21,611 nucleotides of DNA from Hyphomonas sp. UBA5111 (GCA_002414505.1 DHZF01000060.1:1-21611); one strand, 5' to 3'; shown: positions 13,880 to 21,611, counted from the stretch's first letter. Notes: generated from the sequence alone by a model not told the origin. Numbers and translations: made by a program.

Positions 13880-14773
13880 ATGACGTTTGACGCACGTGGC
13901 GGAAAGAAATCATCAGGTGGAAACACGCTTGTCTTTGGCGCGATCACGCTGACCGTCGTGGCCGGCGCCTTTTTGGCTGTCCTCAACCTTCCGAAGCCGG
14001 ATCCGGGCAATCCCCTGTCCATTGCGCAGGCAGACGGGGCCGCAGTCACGACAGAGGCCCAGTACGCAGCCTTTTCCGGAAAATCCGCCCGAAACTTCCT
14101 CATCACGCTTGGCCGGGTCGATCCTGACGCATATGCCAGCCTTGATCGCCGCCTCGCCAGGGCGGACCCGTACGACCACACACAGATCGCAATGGAAGCA
14201 GCCGGCGCAGTGCTTGCCCGGCACAAATCGAAGCTCGCCCAAGCCGACACACGGCATGTCGACAAATGGCTGGACATGACCCGCACCCAGCTCAGAAATG
14301 CCTCCAAATCCAGGCATCGCTGGTGCGCTGGCAGCCGGTATCAGGATTTCGACGCCATCTCCGGCCTGTCCGGCCAGATGGCAGCGGCGTCCGATCTGGC
14401 CGATCTCGGCGCGGAATTGTCAGACTACACGTTCGACACAATCAGCTTTGCCCTCGTGGCCATCGAGGATGCGCGCGCCGCGCCCGTCAAACATGGCGCT
14501 CTGACCCATCAGGACGAAGCCGCCCTGCAGGGCGTCGCCATGTCCCTGATGTCGGACCCCCAGATCATGCCGCTGATCCTGGCATCCGGGCCGAATGGCC
14601 CCCCGGAATCCGCACTCGCCTCGCTCGACATGTGCCAACTCGGCGTGACGGCCGTCACGGCCCTGAAAACACTGCCTCAGGGCACGAAGGGCCGGGCCTT
14701 TGCTGAGATCATCCGGTCTGCGGATTTCGATGGCGGGGATCTGAGCAAGCTGAAAAGCCTGTCAAAGCTCTAG
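13880..14773 (+). CDS. Unrecognised membrane-anchored protein, 297 residues
   Basis: I do not recognise this family. The N-terminus MTFDARGGKKSSGGN is short and positively charged. It is followed by one hydrophobic segment at about 16-37 (TLVFGAITLTVVAGAFLAVL) with no clear signal-peptidase site, so it is probably anchored in the inner membrane with the rest in the periplasm. The remainder looks mostly helical, with charged stretches, and holds two cysteines, Cys149 (HRWCAGS) and Cys252 (LDMCQLG), that could form a disulfide. GGGGGA lies about 6 nt before ATG 13880. It follows glmM by 111 bp and converges on the isomerase-like gene with only 1 bp between the stops. Codon use looks like its neighbours. 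Confidence 0.85.
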   Translation: MTFDARGGKKSSGGNTLVFGAITLTVVAGAFLAVLNLPKPDPGNPLSIAQADGAAVTTEAQYAAFSGKSARNFLITLGRVDPDAYASLDRRLARADPYDHTQIAMEAAGAVLARHKSKLAQADTRHVDKWLDMTRTQLRNASKSRHRWCAGSRYQDFDAISGLSGQMAAASDLADLGAELSDYTFDTISFALVAIEDARAAPVKHGALTHQDEAALQGVAMSLMSDPQIMPLILASGPNGPPESALASLDMCQLGVTAVTALKTLPQGTKGRAFAEIIRSADFDGGDLSKLKSLSKL

Positions 14774-14774
14774 G

Positions 14775-15419
14775 CTATGTCTTCGTGGCGCCTGCTTGCG
14801 CCAGACGCCATTCCAGTACGTCGATCCGGTCCTGTCCGAAGAAGGCCTCGCCCTCGAACACCATCAGCGGCACGCCCCAATGGTGCGGGTCCTGCGCGGC
14901 CTGATTTTCGGCGATCACGCCCTCCAGCCGTTCGGCTTCGGACTCTTGCCGGGCATCCAGCTCCGCCAGGTCAAACCCGGCCCGCGCGGCCGCATCGCTG
15001 AGCGCTGTGCCCTCGGTCCACGCCCCGCCAGACCAGATCAGGGTCGAGACTTCGTCCATAAAGGCCCAACCCGCCTCATCGCTTGCCTCGCAGGCAAGGA
15101 TACCGAGCCGCGTCAGCCGCCCGATATGCGGCTGCTCGGCGGAAATCTCGCGGGTCATCATGTTCATCACCACCGGGTCCGGGTTCAGCGCCCCCAGCGG
15201 CAAGCCGAGATATTGCGACAGGCGGACAATGTCCCGCATCAGGTAGGGCACCCATTGCGGCCGGATTTCGGAAAAGAACTCCGGCGTGCGAATGGCAATC
15301 GGGTAGACCGGGCGCGGTCGCACCCGCACATTCCATTTCGACGGTAAGGCGCGCAGGCGTTTCGTTGCAAGATAGGAATAGGGCGAACGAAACGACCAGA
15401 AGACATCAACGGTTTTCAT
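14775..15419 (-). CDS. 2-hydroxychromene-2-carboxylate isomerase-like (DsbA/GST-kappa fold) protein
   Basis: Probable glutathione-dependent isomerase or related thioredoxin-fold enzyme, cytoplasmic. Counted from ATG 15419 it has 214 residues. The N-terminus KTVDVFWSFRSPYSYLATKR carries the SPYSYLA motif, whose serine replaces the redox cysteine of DsbA and binds glutathione in HCCA isomerase. The C-terminal WGVPLMVFEGEAFFGQDR is the matching cis-Pro and FGQDR signature. The start is chosen because AAGGTGG lies 5-6 nt upstream; the open frame extends 18 codons further without support. Known HCCA isomerases act in naphthalene breakdown, but no aromatic ring-hydroxylating genes are near, so the true substrate is unknown. 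It is divergent from the esterase gene over 63 bp. Confidence 0.88.
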   Translation of the reverse strand: MKTVDVFWSFRSPYSYLATKRLRALPSKWNVRVRPRPVYPIAIRTPEFFSEIRPQWVPYLMRDIVRLSQYLGLPLGALNPDPVVMNMMTREISAEQPHIGRLTRLGILACEASDEAGWAFMDEVSTLIWSGGAWTEGTALSDAAARAGFDLAELDARQESEAERLEGVIAENQAAQDPHHWGVPLMVFEGEAFFGQDRIDVLEWRLAQAGATKT

Positions 15420-15439
15420 GCTGCCACCTTGGCGGCGTA

Positions 15440-15468
15440 TTGACGTCTTCACAAGGCCCCGTTTTACC
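15440..15468 (+). promoter_or_regulatory. Candidate promoter for the esterase gene
   Basis: TTGACG (15440-15445), 17 bp, TTTACC (15463-15468). Transcription would begin near 15475, only about 8 nt before the ATG at 15483, and no Shine-Dalgarno is visible. If correct, the mRNA would be nearly leaderless. Confidence 0.35.
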
Positions 15469-15482
15469 CCCATTTAGCCGTC

Positions 15483-16439
15483 ATGAGCCTTGACCAGACC
15501 TTCCGCCAATTCATGGACAAATTCCAGCTACCGGACTTTTCCGCGATGGACTGGAAAGGCTCGGTGGATCGGCTGCGTCAGCAATTCTATGTCGCCAGCC
15601 GCGCCATTGAGCGGGACGCGCCGGAAATGGCGAACATCTCCCTGATCACCATCCCCGGCCCCGGCGGGCCGATGAAGGCACGCATCTATACGCCCCTCGG
15701 CGCGGGCATTCCGCCCGGCCCCGGCATCGTCTTCTTTCATGGTGGCGGCTTTGTGCTCGGGGATCTCGACAGCCATGACATGATCTGCAAGCGACTCGCC
15801 GAAGGCGCGCGCTCTCGCGTCATCGCCGTCGACTACCGCCTCGCCCCGGAACACAAATTCCCCGCCGCGCACGAGGATGCGCTGGCCGCATGGGACTGGA
15901 TCACGACCCATGCCGACACCTGCGGCATCGATCCCGACCGGCTGGCCGTGTGCGGCGACAGCGCGGGCGGGAATTTGTCCGCCTTCCTCGCCCAGGAATT
16001 GTTACGCACCGGCAAGAAGGGCCCCGCCTTCCAGCTCCTGCTCTACCCACTCGTCCAGTTCGTGGATATCCGTACAAAGAAGATGACCTTCCAGGAAGGC
16101 GGCTTCTTCATTTCGGCGAACCTGTTCGAATATTTTCGCGACGCCTATATCGGCGATGATGCCGAGCGCATGGACCCGCGCGTCTCGCCCCTGTTTGCTG
16201 AACCGAACGCCTTCAAGGGGCTGCCACCGGCGCACTTTGTCCTGTGCGGTTGGGATCCGCTGAAGGATGAAGGCCTCGCCTATGCCGACAAGATGGCGAG
16301 CTTTGGCGTGCGCGTCAGCGTGCGCGAACATCCCGGCATGGTGCATGGCTTCATGAACATGACCGCCCTGTCGGATGCCGTCCGGATCGCAATCCGGGAT
16401 GCCGGCGTCGAAGCCGGCCGGGCGCTCGGCGCCATCTGA
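15483..16439 (+). CDS. Alpha/beta hydrolase, hormone-sensitive-lipase-type esterase
   Basis: Probable carboxylesterase acting on small or medium esters; no signal peptide, so cytoplasmic. The 318 residues show the HSL-family oxyanion motif HGGG (86-89), the YRLAPEHKFPAAHED stretch (118-132), the nucleophile elbow GDSAGG with Ser160, Asp258 in GWDPLKDEG and His288 in MVHGF, giving a complete catalytic triad. Length fits the Abhydrolase_3 family. ATG 15483 is the first start. The sequence in front of it (TTTAGCCGTC) has no Shine-Dalgarno, and internal ATGs at residues 11 and 22 cannot be ruled out but would trim the N-terminal cap region. The natural substrate is unknown. A terminator for the converging receptor gene follows. 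Confidence 0.93.
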   Translation: MSLDQTFRQFMDKFQLPDFSAMDWKGSVDRLRQQFYVASRAIERDAPEMANISLITIPGPGGPMKARIYTPLGAGIPPGPGIVFFHGGGFVLGDLDSHDMICKRLAEGARSRVIAVDYRLAPEHKFPAAHEDALAAWDWITTHADTCGIDPDRLAVCGDSAGGNLSAFLAQELLRTGKKGPAFQLLLYPLVQFVDIRTKKMTFQEGGFFISANLFEYFRDAYIGDDAERMDPRVSPLFAEPNAFKGLPPAHFVLCGWDPLKDEGLAYADKMASFGVRVSVREHPGMVHGFMNMTALSDAVRIAIRDAGVEAGRALGAI

Positions 16440-16448
16440 CCCCTACAT

Positions 16449-16478
16449 AAAAAAGGGGGCGACCCGAAGGCCGCCCCC
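16449..16478 (-). terminator. Intrinsic terminator of the minus-strand TonB-dependent receptor gene
   Basis: Read on the minus strand, GGGGGCG (16478-16472) pairs perfectly with CGCCCCC (16461-16455), with further GG/CC pairing around a TTCG loop closed by C-G, the extra-stable UUCG tetraloop. Six T residues (16454-16449) follow. It lies 21 bp past the receptor stop codon. On the plus strand there is no T-run, so it acts in one direction. Confidence 0.9.
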
Positions 16479-16498
16479 AGTGCTGCATTCGATGGCAA

Positions 16499-19351
16499 TC
16501 AGTTACTGCCGCCGAAACGCTTGGTCACACTGATTTTGAATGTGCGGCCGAATGGGTTGTGCGTATATGGATCATAGTTGACGTCGAAGGCCGCGAATGG
16601 CGGGTCTTCGTCGGTCACGTTGACCACGGACAGACCGAAGTCGAAGCCGCCAAGGGCCTCGGACTGCAGGTTGTAGAACAGGTCGAATGTGGTCTGGCTG
16701 TCGATATTCTCGCCAACACCGCCACGGGCCGCAGCCGCACGTTCGTCCTTGTAGCTGTCGATATGACGCATGACCGCCCGGAAATTGTGATCTCCGAGGG
16801 CGTAGTTCGCAAACACGTTTGCTTTCCACTGCGGCATGGACCGGGTGAAGTTCGACCGGTTGAACTGGCCGACATAGTCACCGCCCCCGATACCCAGACC
16901 TTCAACAAAGTAAGGGTCGACCTCATACTCGATAATGTAGGTCGCATCGGTGCCCAAGGTGAACTCTGCAGTGTTGCTGAGATCCCAGCTATTCTGCATC
17001 CGCAGGTCAATACCCGAGGTCTGGATGTCCGGACCATTGGTGATGTTGGTGCGAACCCGTGAAATAGAGCCCGCACTTGGTGCCGTAGGATCATTGAAGG
17101 TAATCCGAGCAAGGATTGCATCATCATCCGTGGTGGGCGTCGCCAGCGCAGCCACAGCTGCATTCACAATGTTCGCCTGCTCTTCCACGATGACCGGATC
17201 GGAGAAGTCGAAATTGTAATAGTCCAGCGAGGCAAAGAAGTTGCCGACTTCATAGATGCCGCCGAGGTTGAAGCTGAAGGCCGATTCCGGTTTCAGGTCC
17301 GGGTTGCCATACGTGTCGACTGCCTTGAACGCCAGGGCAGGCGCAACATATTGCAGCGTCGTACCGACACCGCTCAGCTGGTTCAGGGTTGGCCCCTTGA
17401 ACGAGGTCTGGGCGGAACCGCGCAGGGCGAACGTATCATTCACCTGCCACTTGGCTGCAACTTTCGGGTCGAAGGTCGAGCCGATGTCACCACCATAATC
17501 CTCATAACGGACGGCAAACTGCATATCGACCGTTTCGAAGAGCGGTACCTGCAATTCCCCGAAAACGGCGAAGATGGTCTGGTCTTCATCTGCGGCATTT
17601 GTCCCGGCAAGGAACGAGTAAGGCCCTGTGCCGCCAGGTCCCGGCGTCACGTCCAGATTGGTCAGGTCAGACGGTTCGATCTTGTAGCTTTCGCGGCGGA
17701 CCTGTACGCCCGCAGCCCAGCCGACACTTCCGCCAGCCGCCTGTACATTGCTCTGCCCGGACAGGACGCCGTCAAAGACCAGCAGGTCCGTATTGGCAAC
17801 TGTCATGCTCGGATCGGTGATCCAGTCTGCAAGAGTGGCCGAGTTTTCGAGGCCTGCCACATAGTTCGGATTGGCCTCGCCGGTTACGGCATTCGCAGGA
17901 ATGGCGTTCGAGAACGGGTTGTAATATTCACAGGACCCGCCGCCAGCCACGAGAGACCCGGTATAGCCGGCCGCATACGGGACAGTTCCCGTCGCCGGGT
18001 CGACCCCGGTGTTCGGATCCGTACAGACACCAAAGCCGCGCAAAGCGGAGGTCAGGCCGACAATATAGGTATCATTGGTCAGGCGTTCACTTTCCGTAGC
18101 CGAATAGCTGAGCGCTGCGTCATAATGGACCCCATTGTCAAAATCCCCGGTATAGGAACCGGAGGCCCGCCAGGTCTCGTTCGTACGATGACCTTCCTGC
18201 GAGCTGCCCGTACCCGGGAAACCGCCCCAGCCGAAGGTGCGGCCAAGATAGAGTGCCCCGGCAATAGCCAGATCCGAAGCCCCCGGGTTATCCGCAACAT
18301 ATTGCAACAGGCCCGGATGGTTGGAAGGCACCACCTGGTTCAGCAGGGATTGCGGCGGATAGGAGGGGGACGTCTTCCAGGTTGGCACGTCCGAAGATGC
18401 GTAGAGGGCTTCAAGGTGAAGCGTTGCCCCATTGGACATGTCACGATTGTACTCGGAGAAGACCTGATAGCGTTCTTCTTCCTCAACCAGATTGTCGAAT
18501 TGCGTGAACTGGAACCGGCACGTTGGCGCTTCGGTACCGCCAACTGCGGTACATCCATTGTCCAGGATCGTGCCGCCGGTCCCCAGGGCCACATAGTATC
18601 CGGGATTGGAAAGAGACGACCAGCCACCGACCGGGTTATCTGCATAAGGCAGAATGGCCCAGTCTTTTTCAACAAGGCCAACTTCGCTGCGCTTGCTGTA
18701 GCCGACCGAGGTCACCCAGTTGAAATTGTCGCCTTGCAGGCCATAGGCGGCGGAGATGTCATACTCACCATCCGATCCGTCGAACTGCGAATACGAGCCG
18801 CCGACTTCAAACCCGTCGAGGTCCTGATTGGTGATGAAGTTCACGACGCCGGCAATGGCATCAGAACCGTAGAGAGCCGCCGCGCCGTCTTTCAGCACTT
18901 CGATCCGGCCGATAGCGGCGGTCGGAATGTTGTTCGTGTCAACGAAAAGTTGCGCCTGCTCACCGATCGAATAGGGGTGATAGGTCTGGCGATGGCCGTT
19001 GATCAGGACCAGGGTCCGGGCCGGTCCAAGGCCGCGCAAATTGATGTTGGACGTCCCTTCCAAGCCGTTCGAGGCGAACTGGTTGGTCTGTCCATCCACG
19101 CCCGAGGACGGGCCGAGGTTCCGGATCAATTCCGTGATCGAAGGCTGGCCTTCGAGCTTCAGGTCTCCGGCGGTCAGCACGTCGACCGGCAGGGCCGCAT
19201 CTTCCGGCGTGCCCGCGATGAACGAACCGGTCACTGTCACGGTCGATTGCCGCAATTCGCTCCCGGTCTCTTCCTCCTGCGCCATGGCTGGCATACCGAC
19301 TGCCAGCGCAACGCAAGACGCACTAATCCACATTCTAACTTGGTGTTTCAT
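16499..19351 (-). CDS. TonB-dependent outer-membrane receptor
   Basis: Outer-membrane beta-barrel that imports a ligand using TonB/ExbBD energy; the substrate cannot be read from the sequence. From ATG 19351 the protein has 950 residues. It has a signal peptide ending AMA (cleavage about 24/25) and a TonB-box-like STVTVTG (36-42). The plug domain carries NINLRGLGPARTLVLINGHR and RIEVLKDGAAALYGSDAIAGVVNF, and a long barrel ends FGRTFKISVTKRFGGSN. Several cysteines lie in probable surface loops (NGCTAVGG, PTCRFQ, GVCTDP, GSCEYY). ATG 19351 is chosen because GGGAGGAAG ends 3 nt before it; the open frame extends 18 codons upstream through a leader hairpin without support. It is divergent from the second receptor across 383 bp. 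Confidence 0.95.
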   Translation of the reverse strand: MKHQVRMWISASCVALAVGMPAMAQEEETGSELRQSTVTVTGSFIAGTPEDAALPVDVLTAGDLKLEGQPSITELIRNLGPSSGVDGQTNQFASNGLEGTSNINLRGLGPARTLVLINGHRQTYHPYSIGEQAQLFVDTNNIPTAAIGRIEVLKDGAAALYGSDAIAGVVNFITNQDLDGFEVGGSYSQFDGSDGEYDISAAYGLQGDNFNWVTSVGYSKRSEVGLVEKDWAILPYADNPVGGWSSLSNPGYYVALGTGGTILDNGCTAVGGTEAPTCRFQFTQFDNLVEEEERYQVFSEYNRDMSNGATLHLEALYASSDVPTWKTSPSYPPQSLLNQVVPSNHPGLLQYVADNPGASDLAIAGALYLGRTFGWGGFPGTGSSQEGHRTNETWRASGSYTGDFDNGVHYDAALSYSATESERLTNDTYIVGLTSALRGFGVCTDPNTGVDPATGTVPYAAGYTGSLVAGGGSCEYYNPFSNAIPANAVTGEANPNYVAGLENSATLADWITDPSMTVANTDLLVFDGVLSGQSNVQAAGGSVGWAAGVQVRRESYKIEPSDLTNLDVTPGPGGTGPYSFLAGTNAADEDQTIFAVFGELQVPLFETVDMQFAVRYEDYGGDIGSTFDPKVAAKWQVNDTFALRGSAQTSFKGPTLNQLSGVGTTLQYVAPALAFKAVDTYGNPDLKPESAFSFNLGGIYEVGNFFASLDYYNFDFSDPVIVEEQANIVNAAVAALATPTTDDDAILARITFNDPTAPSAGSISRVRTNITNGPDIQTSGIDLRMQNSWDLSNTAEFTLGTDATYIIEYEVDPYFVEGLGIGGGDYVGQFNRSNFTRSMPQWKANVFANYALGDHNFRAVMRHIDSYKDERAAAARGGVGENIDSQTTFDLFYNLQSEALGGFDFGLSVVNVTDEDPPFAAFDVNYDPYTHNPFGRTFKISVTKRFGGSN

Positions 19352-19368
19352 ATACTTCCTCCCGTGGT

Positions 19369-19405
19369 GTGAGAGACCGAATCTGAAGCTCGGTTCTTGT
19401 CTCAC
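19369..19405 (-). promoter_or_regulatory. Leader hairpin just before the ribosome binding site of the minus-strand receptor
   Basis: On the mRNA GTGAGA (19405-19400) pairs with TCTCAC (19374-19369), and inside it ACCGA (19394-19390) pairs with TCGGT (19380-19376). This gives 11 bp with an asymmetric internal loop and a 9-nt apical loop. The Shine-Dalgarno GGGAGGAAG starts 5 nt further on. It may insulate or control translation. Confidence 0.45.
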
Positions 19406-19436
19406 TCAGGAACAGCATATGTCCGCTTCCGCGGGG

Positions 19437-19465
19437 GAATAGGGTAATCTTGTTGTGCAGCGCAA
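19437..19465 (-). promoter_or_regulatory. Candidate promoter of the minus-strand TonB receptor
   Basis: On the minus strand TTGCGC (19465-19460), 17 bp, CTATTC (19442-19437). Spacing is ideal and both hexamers are moderate matches to housekeeping promoters. The predicted leader is about 79 nt and would include the hairpin at 19369-19405. Confidence 0.35.
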
Positions 19466-19479
19466 TATTTCGCTTCTGA

Positions 19480-19511
19480 AACATGAACGTCAGTTTATGT
19501 TACAACGTTGT
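19480..19511. promoter_or_regulatory. Candidate operator: inverted repeat plus adjoining palindrome
   Basis: AACATGAAC (19480-19488) and GTTTATGTT (19493-19501) form a 9-bp inverted repeat with one mismatch and a 4-bp spacer. It is followed directly by the perfect palindrome ACAACGTTGT (19502-19511). Its position, just upstream of the candidate promoter of the minus-strand receptor and between two divergent uptake genes, suits a transcription factor site. The regulator is unknown. Confidence 0.4.
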
Positions 19512-19734
19512 CGTAGTGTCCCAACCGGGGTGCCGCTGCCTAGTTTCTGAACAAATTCCTCCAGAGTCGGCCCGATTGTGGCGTATATGTTACAGTATCT
19601 GACAAACCCTCAGCATGCTCGCCTTTTCAGGCTGAATCCGCCGAAATTAGGATTACTTTTGTAGCAACCCGCCATGAAGAGCGGGCTCCGAAATACCCTC
19701 CCGGAACTACAAATAACACAATCAGGAAACTGCT

Positions 19735-21611
19735 ATGCACCTCAAACATTCGTTGTTTGCGACGGCTTCTGCCGTCCTTCTCATTGCGACCAACGCTCAG
19801 GCTCAGGAAGCCGAATCCGACCGCGAATCCGCGATCGACCGCGTGCTTGGAACGGTCACTGTCACCGCCACCAAGAAGAAAGACGTCGAGAACGTTCAGG
19901 ACGTTCCCGTCGCTGTCACCGCCTTCAACTCCGACACGCTTGACGCGCTGAACGTCACCACGCTGGAAAGCCTGTCCTACTCCTCCCCCAACGTCTCCCT
20001 TGATGATGTCGGCACGTCGCGCGGCACGGCGAACTTCGCCATTCGCGGTCTCGGCGTGAACTCCTCTATCCCATCCATCGATCCGGCCGTTGGCGTCTTC
20101 ATCGACGGCGTCTACCTCGGCGTGAACACAGGCGTGGTGGTCGACCTGTTCGACGTCGACAGCATCGAGATCCTGCGCGGCCCTCAAGGCCTGCTGTTCG
20201 GACGCAACACGACCGGCGGCGCCGTCGTCGTGAACACCGGCAATCCGTCGGATGAATTCACCTACAAGGTCGGCGCGAAAGTCGACGGCCCAGTTGACGA
20301 AGACCGCGGCGGCGCCAGCGCCACCGTTCAGGGCTATGTCTCCGGCCCGCTGATCGAAGGCGTGCTGAACGGCAAGATCGGCGCCTCCTACACGACCGAT
20401 TCCGGCTATTTTGAAAACCAGTACAATGGCGACAATCACGGCGAACTCCAGACCGCAACCTATCGCGGCGCCCTGGAATTCACGCCGACGGAACGCCTGA
20501 CCTTCCTCGGCAAGATCGAATACACCGACAGCCGCGGTGACGGCCCATCCGGCCAGAACCGGTCCTACTTCGACCGCGACTCGTTCGACTTCTCGATCAA
20601 CGAGCCGGGTCTGGCAGAAGCCGAAACGGTCTTCGGTTCGCTGCGCACTGACTATGATGTCGATTTCGGCAACGGCCGTATCACCAACATCATCGGTTAC
20701 CGCGATCTCGATTCCGGCTCGGTCGGCGACATTGATGCGACGCCCTACACCCTGTTCCACTCCGGTTCGGAGTTCACACAGGAGCAGATTTCCGACGAAC
20801 TGCGCTATGCCGGTACGTTCGGCAAAGCCGACGTGACGACGGGCCTGTACTATTTCGAACAGGAAATCGCCTACACCGAAACGCGTAACCTGCCGACGAC
20901 CCGTCCGGCCGCGCTGCCAGCGACGATCCCGTGGGGCTTCTATGGCGGTGGCCGTCAGGACCACACCGTCTGGGGTGCCTTCGCAAACGTCGATTATTCC
21001 TTCACGGACAAGCTGGTGGCCACCTTTGGCCTGCGCTACTCCAATGAAGAAAAAGACGCAGACGTCATCTACATCCGCCCACGCGGTGAATGTTCGGTTG
21101 TCAGCGGCACCTGTTCCCCGGACGGCACCAACGCCCTGATCTCCCTGATCACCGGTGGCGCCGTGGCTGAGCCGAACGGCTTCAGCGATGACAATGAGTG
21201 GTCGAACTGGACGCCGAAACTCGGCCTGCAATACTTCTGGACCGACAACCTCCAGACCTATGCGCACTACACAAAAGGCTTCCGTTCCGGTGGCTACAAT
21301 TTCCGCATCACCGATATCCCGATCTTCAACCAGTTTGTTGCCCAGACCGGTGATTTCGGCTTCGACGAGGAAGAGGTTGACGCCTACGAAATCGGCTTCA
21401 AGACCAGCAGCGAAGATGGCCGCATCCAGGTCAACGGCGCTGTATTCCACACCGCGATCCAGGACATGCAGCGTGAGGTCAACACGGCCGGCGCGTCCGG
21501 TGTTGTCCAGAACATCATCAACACGGCAGATGCCTCCATCACCGGTGTTGAAGTCGATGGCCGTATCGCCTTCGCCGAGTCCTGGCTCGCCACGTTCAAT
21601 GTCGGCATGAT
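19735..21611 (+). CDS. TonB-dependent outer-membrane receptor, C-terminus cut by window edge
   Basis: A second outer-membrane receptor of a different subtype. The frame is open from ATG 19735 to the end of the window (625 codons). It starts MHLKHSLFATASAVLLIATN with cleavage predicted after AQA (23/24). A TonB-box-like LGTVTVTATKKK (38-49) is followed by a plug domain with VQDVPVAVTAFNSDTL, FAIRGLGVN, GVFIDGVYLG and the hallmark IEILRGPQGLLFGRNTTGG. Barrel strands follow, with two cysteines in a surface loop (GECSVVSGTCSPDG). The AGGAAA ribosome binding site lies about 7 nt upstream. The plug type is the abundant sphingomonad/hyphomonad kind, often linked to plant-derived or polymeric substrates, but the ligand here cannot be assigned. 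Roughly the last 100-200 residues are missing. Confidence 0.94.
   Translation, partial: MHLKHSLFATASAVLLIATNAQAQEAESDRESAIDRVLGTVTVTATKKKDVENVQDVPVAVTAFNSDTLDALNVTTLESLSYSSPNVSLDDVGTSRGTANFAIRGLGVNSSIPSIDPAVGVFIDGVYLGVNTGVVVDLFDVDSIEILRGPQGLLFGRNTTGGAVVVNTGNPSDEFTYKVGAKVDGPVDEDRGGASATVQGYVSGPLIEGVLNGKIGASYTTDSGYFENQYNGDNHGELQTATYRGALEFTPTERLTFLGKIEYTDSRGDGPSGQNRSYFDRDSFDFSINEPGLAEAETVFGSLRTDYDVDFGNGRITNIIGYRDLDSGSVGDIDATPYTLFHSGSEFTQEQISDELRYAGTFGKADVTTGLYYFEQEIAYTETRNLPTTRPAALPATIPWGFYGGGRQDHTVWGAFANVDYSFTDKLVATFGLRYSNEEKDADVIYIRPRGECSVVSGTCSPDGTNALISLITGGAVAEPNGFSDDNEWSNWTPKLGLQYFWTDNLQTYAHYTKGFRSGGYNFRITDIPIFNQFVAQTGDFGFDEEEVDAYEIGFKTSSEDGRIQVNGAVFHTAIQDMQREVNTAGASGVVQNIINTADASITGVEVDGRIAFAESWLATFNVGM

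Larger units (their letters stand above)
19352..19734. promoter_or_regulatory. 383-bp intergenic region between divergent TonB receptors
   Basis: No plausible gene is seen here. It holds the leader and candidate promoter of the minus-strand receptor (19369-19465), an inverted repeat with an adjoining palindrome (19480-19511), a 9-bp direct repeat TATGTTACA (19496-19504 and 19586-19594, 90 bp apart), and a small stem-loop before the plus-strand receptor (CCCGC 19668-19672 with GCGGG 19681-19685). It is visibly more AT-rich than the flanking genes. The plus-strand receptor's promoter could not be placed with confidence. Confidence 0.6.

Noticed and set aside
17351..19372. A 673-codon open frame on the plus strand opposite the first TonB receptor
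   Set aside because: The composition is shadow-like and no motifs are seen, while the minus strand encodes a full TonB receptor with signal peptide and terminator.
19627..21450. A 607-codon open frame on the minus strand opposite the second TonB receptor
   Set aside because: The plus-strand frame encodes unmistakable receptor motifs; the antisense product is a low-complexity V/D/G/A-rich shadow.

Overview
The window looks like a chromosomal segment of an alphaproteobacterium, most likely of the Hyphomonadaceae (Hyphomonas/Henriciella-like). The reasons are the FYDLN_acid/aroA/cmk/rpsA neighbourhood, a DUF1150 gene, two large TonB-dependent receptors, and a two-gene lipoprotein pair that matches my memory of TIGR03805/TIGR03806 (the second family was named after Hyphomonas neptunium HNE_0200). 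GC content and codon style look uniform. I see no insertion sequence, prophage, integrase or CRISPR array.

Layout. Bases 1-3987 are a minus-strand housekeeping cluster read in the order aroA, an Old Yellow Enzyme family oxidoreductase, cmk, rpsA (rpsA runs off the left edge). Divergent from it, 4106-5207 holds a zinc-ribbon/acidic-tail FYDLN protein, tRNA-Ala(GGC) and a DUF1150 gene behind a near-consensus heat-shock (sigma-32) promoter. Bases 5286-7594 carry the lipoprotein pair: a right-handed beta-helix protein and a diheme c-type cytochrome-like protein, preceded by a long hairpin that buries the first gene's ribosome binding site. Threonine ammonia-lyase and a double-domain FKBP lipoprotein follow (7665-9847). 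A minus-strand tandem caspase-like protein (9844-11442) has one intact and one degenerate catalytic domain. Then come cysQ and glmM (11580-13768), an unrecognised membrane-anchored protein (13880-14773), a minus-strand HCCA-isomerase-like protein and a divergent HSL-family esterase (14775-16439). Two divergent TonB-dependent receptors (16499-19351 minus; 19735 to the right edge plus) are separated by a 383-bp regulatory region.

How the genes fit together. The left part is core metabolism and translation (shikimate pathway, CMP phosphorylation, ribosomal protein S1). The middle and right parts are mostly cell-envelope functions: exported lipoproteins, periplasmic folding, a probable Tat-exported caspase-like protein, peptidoglycan/LPS precursor supply (GlmM) and outer-membrane uptake with nearby esterase and isomerase. 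The least understood elements are the beta-helix/diheme pair, the caspase/pseudocaspase protein, the 297-residue orphan and several RNA hairpins that overlap or adjoin translation start sites.
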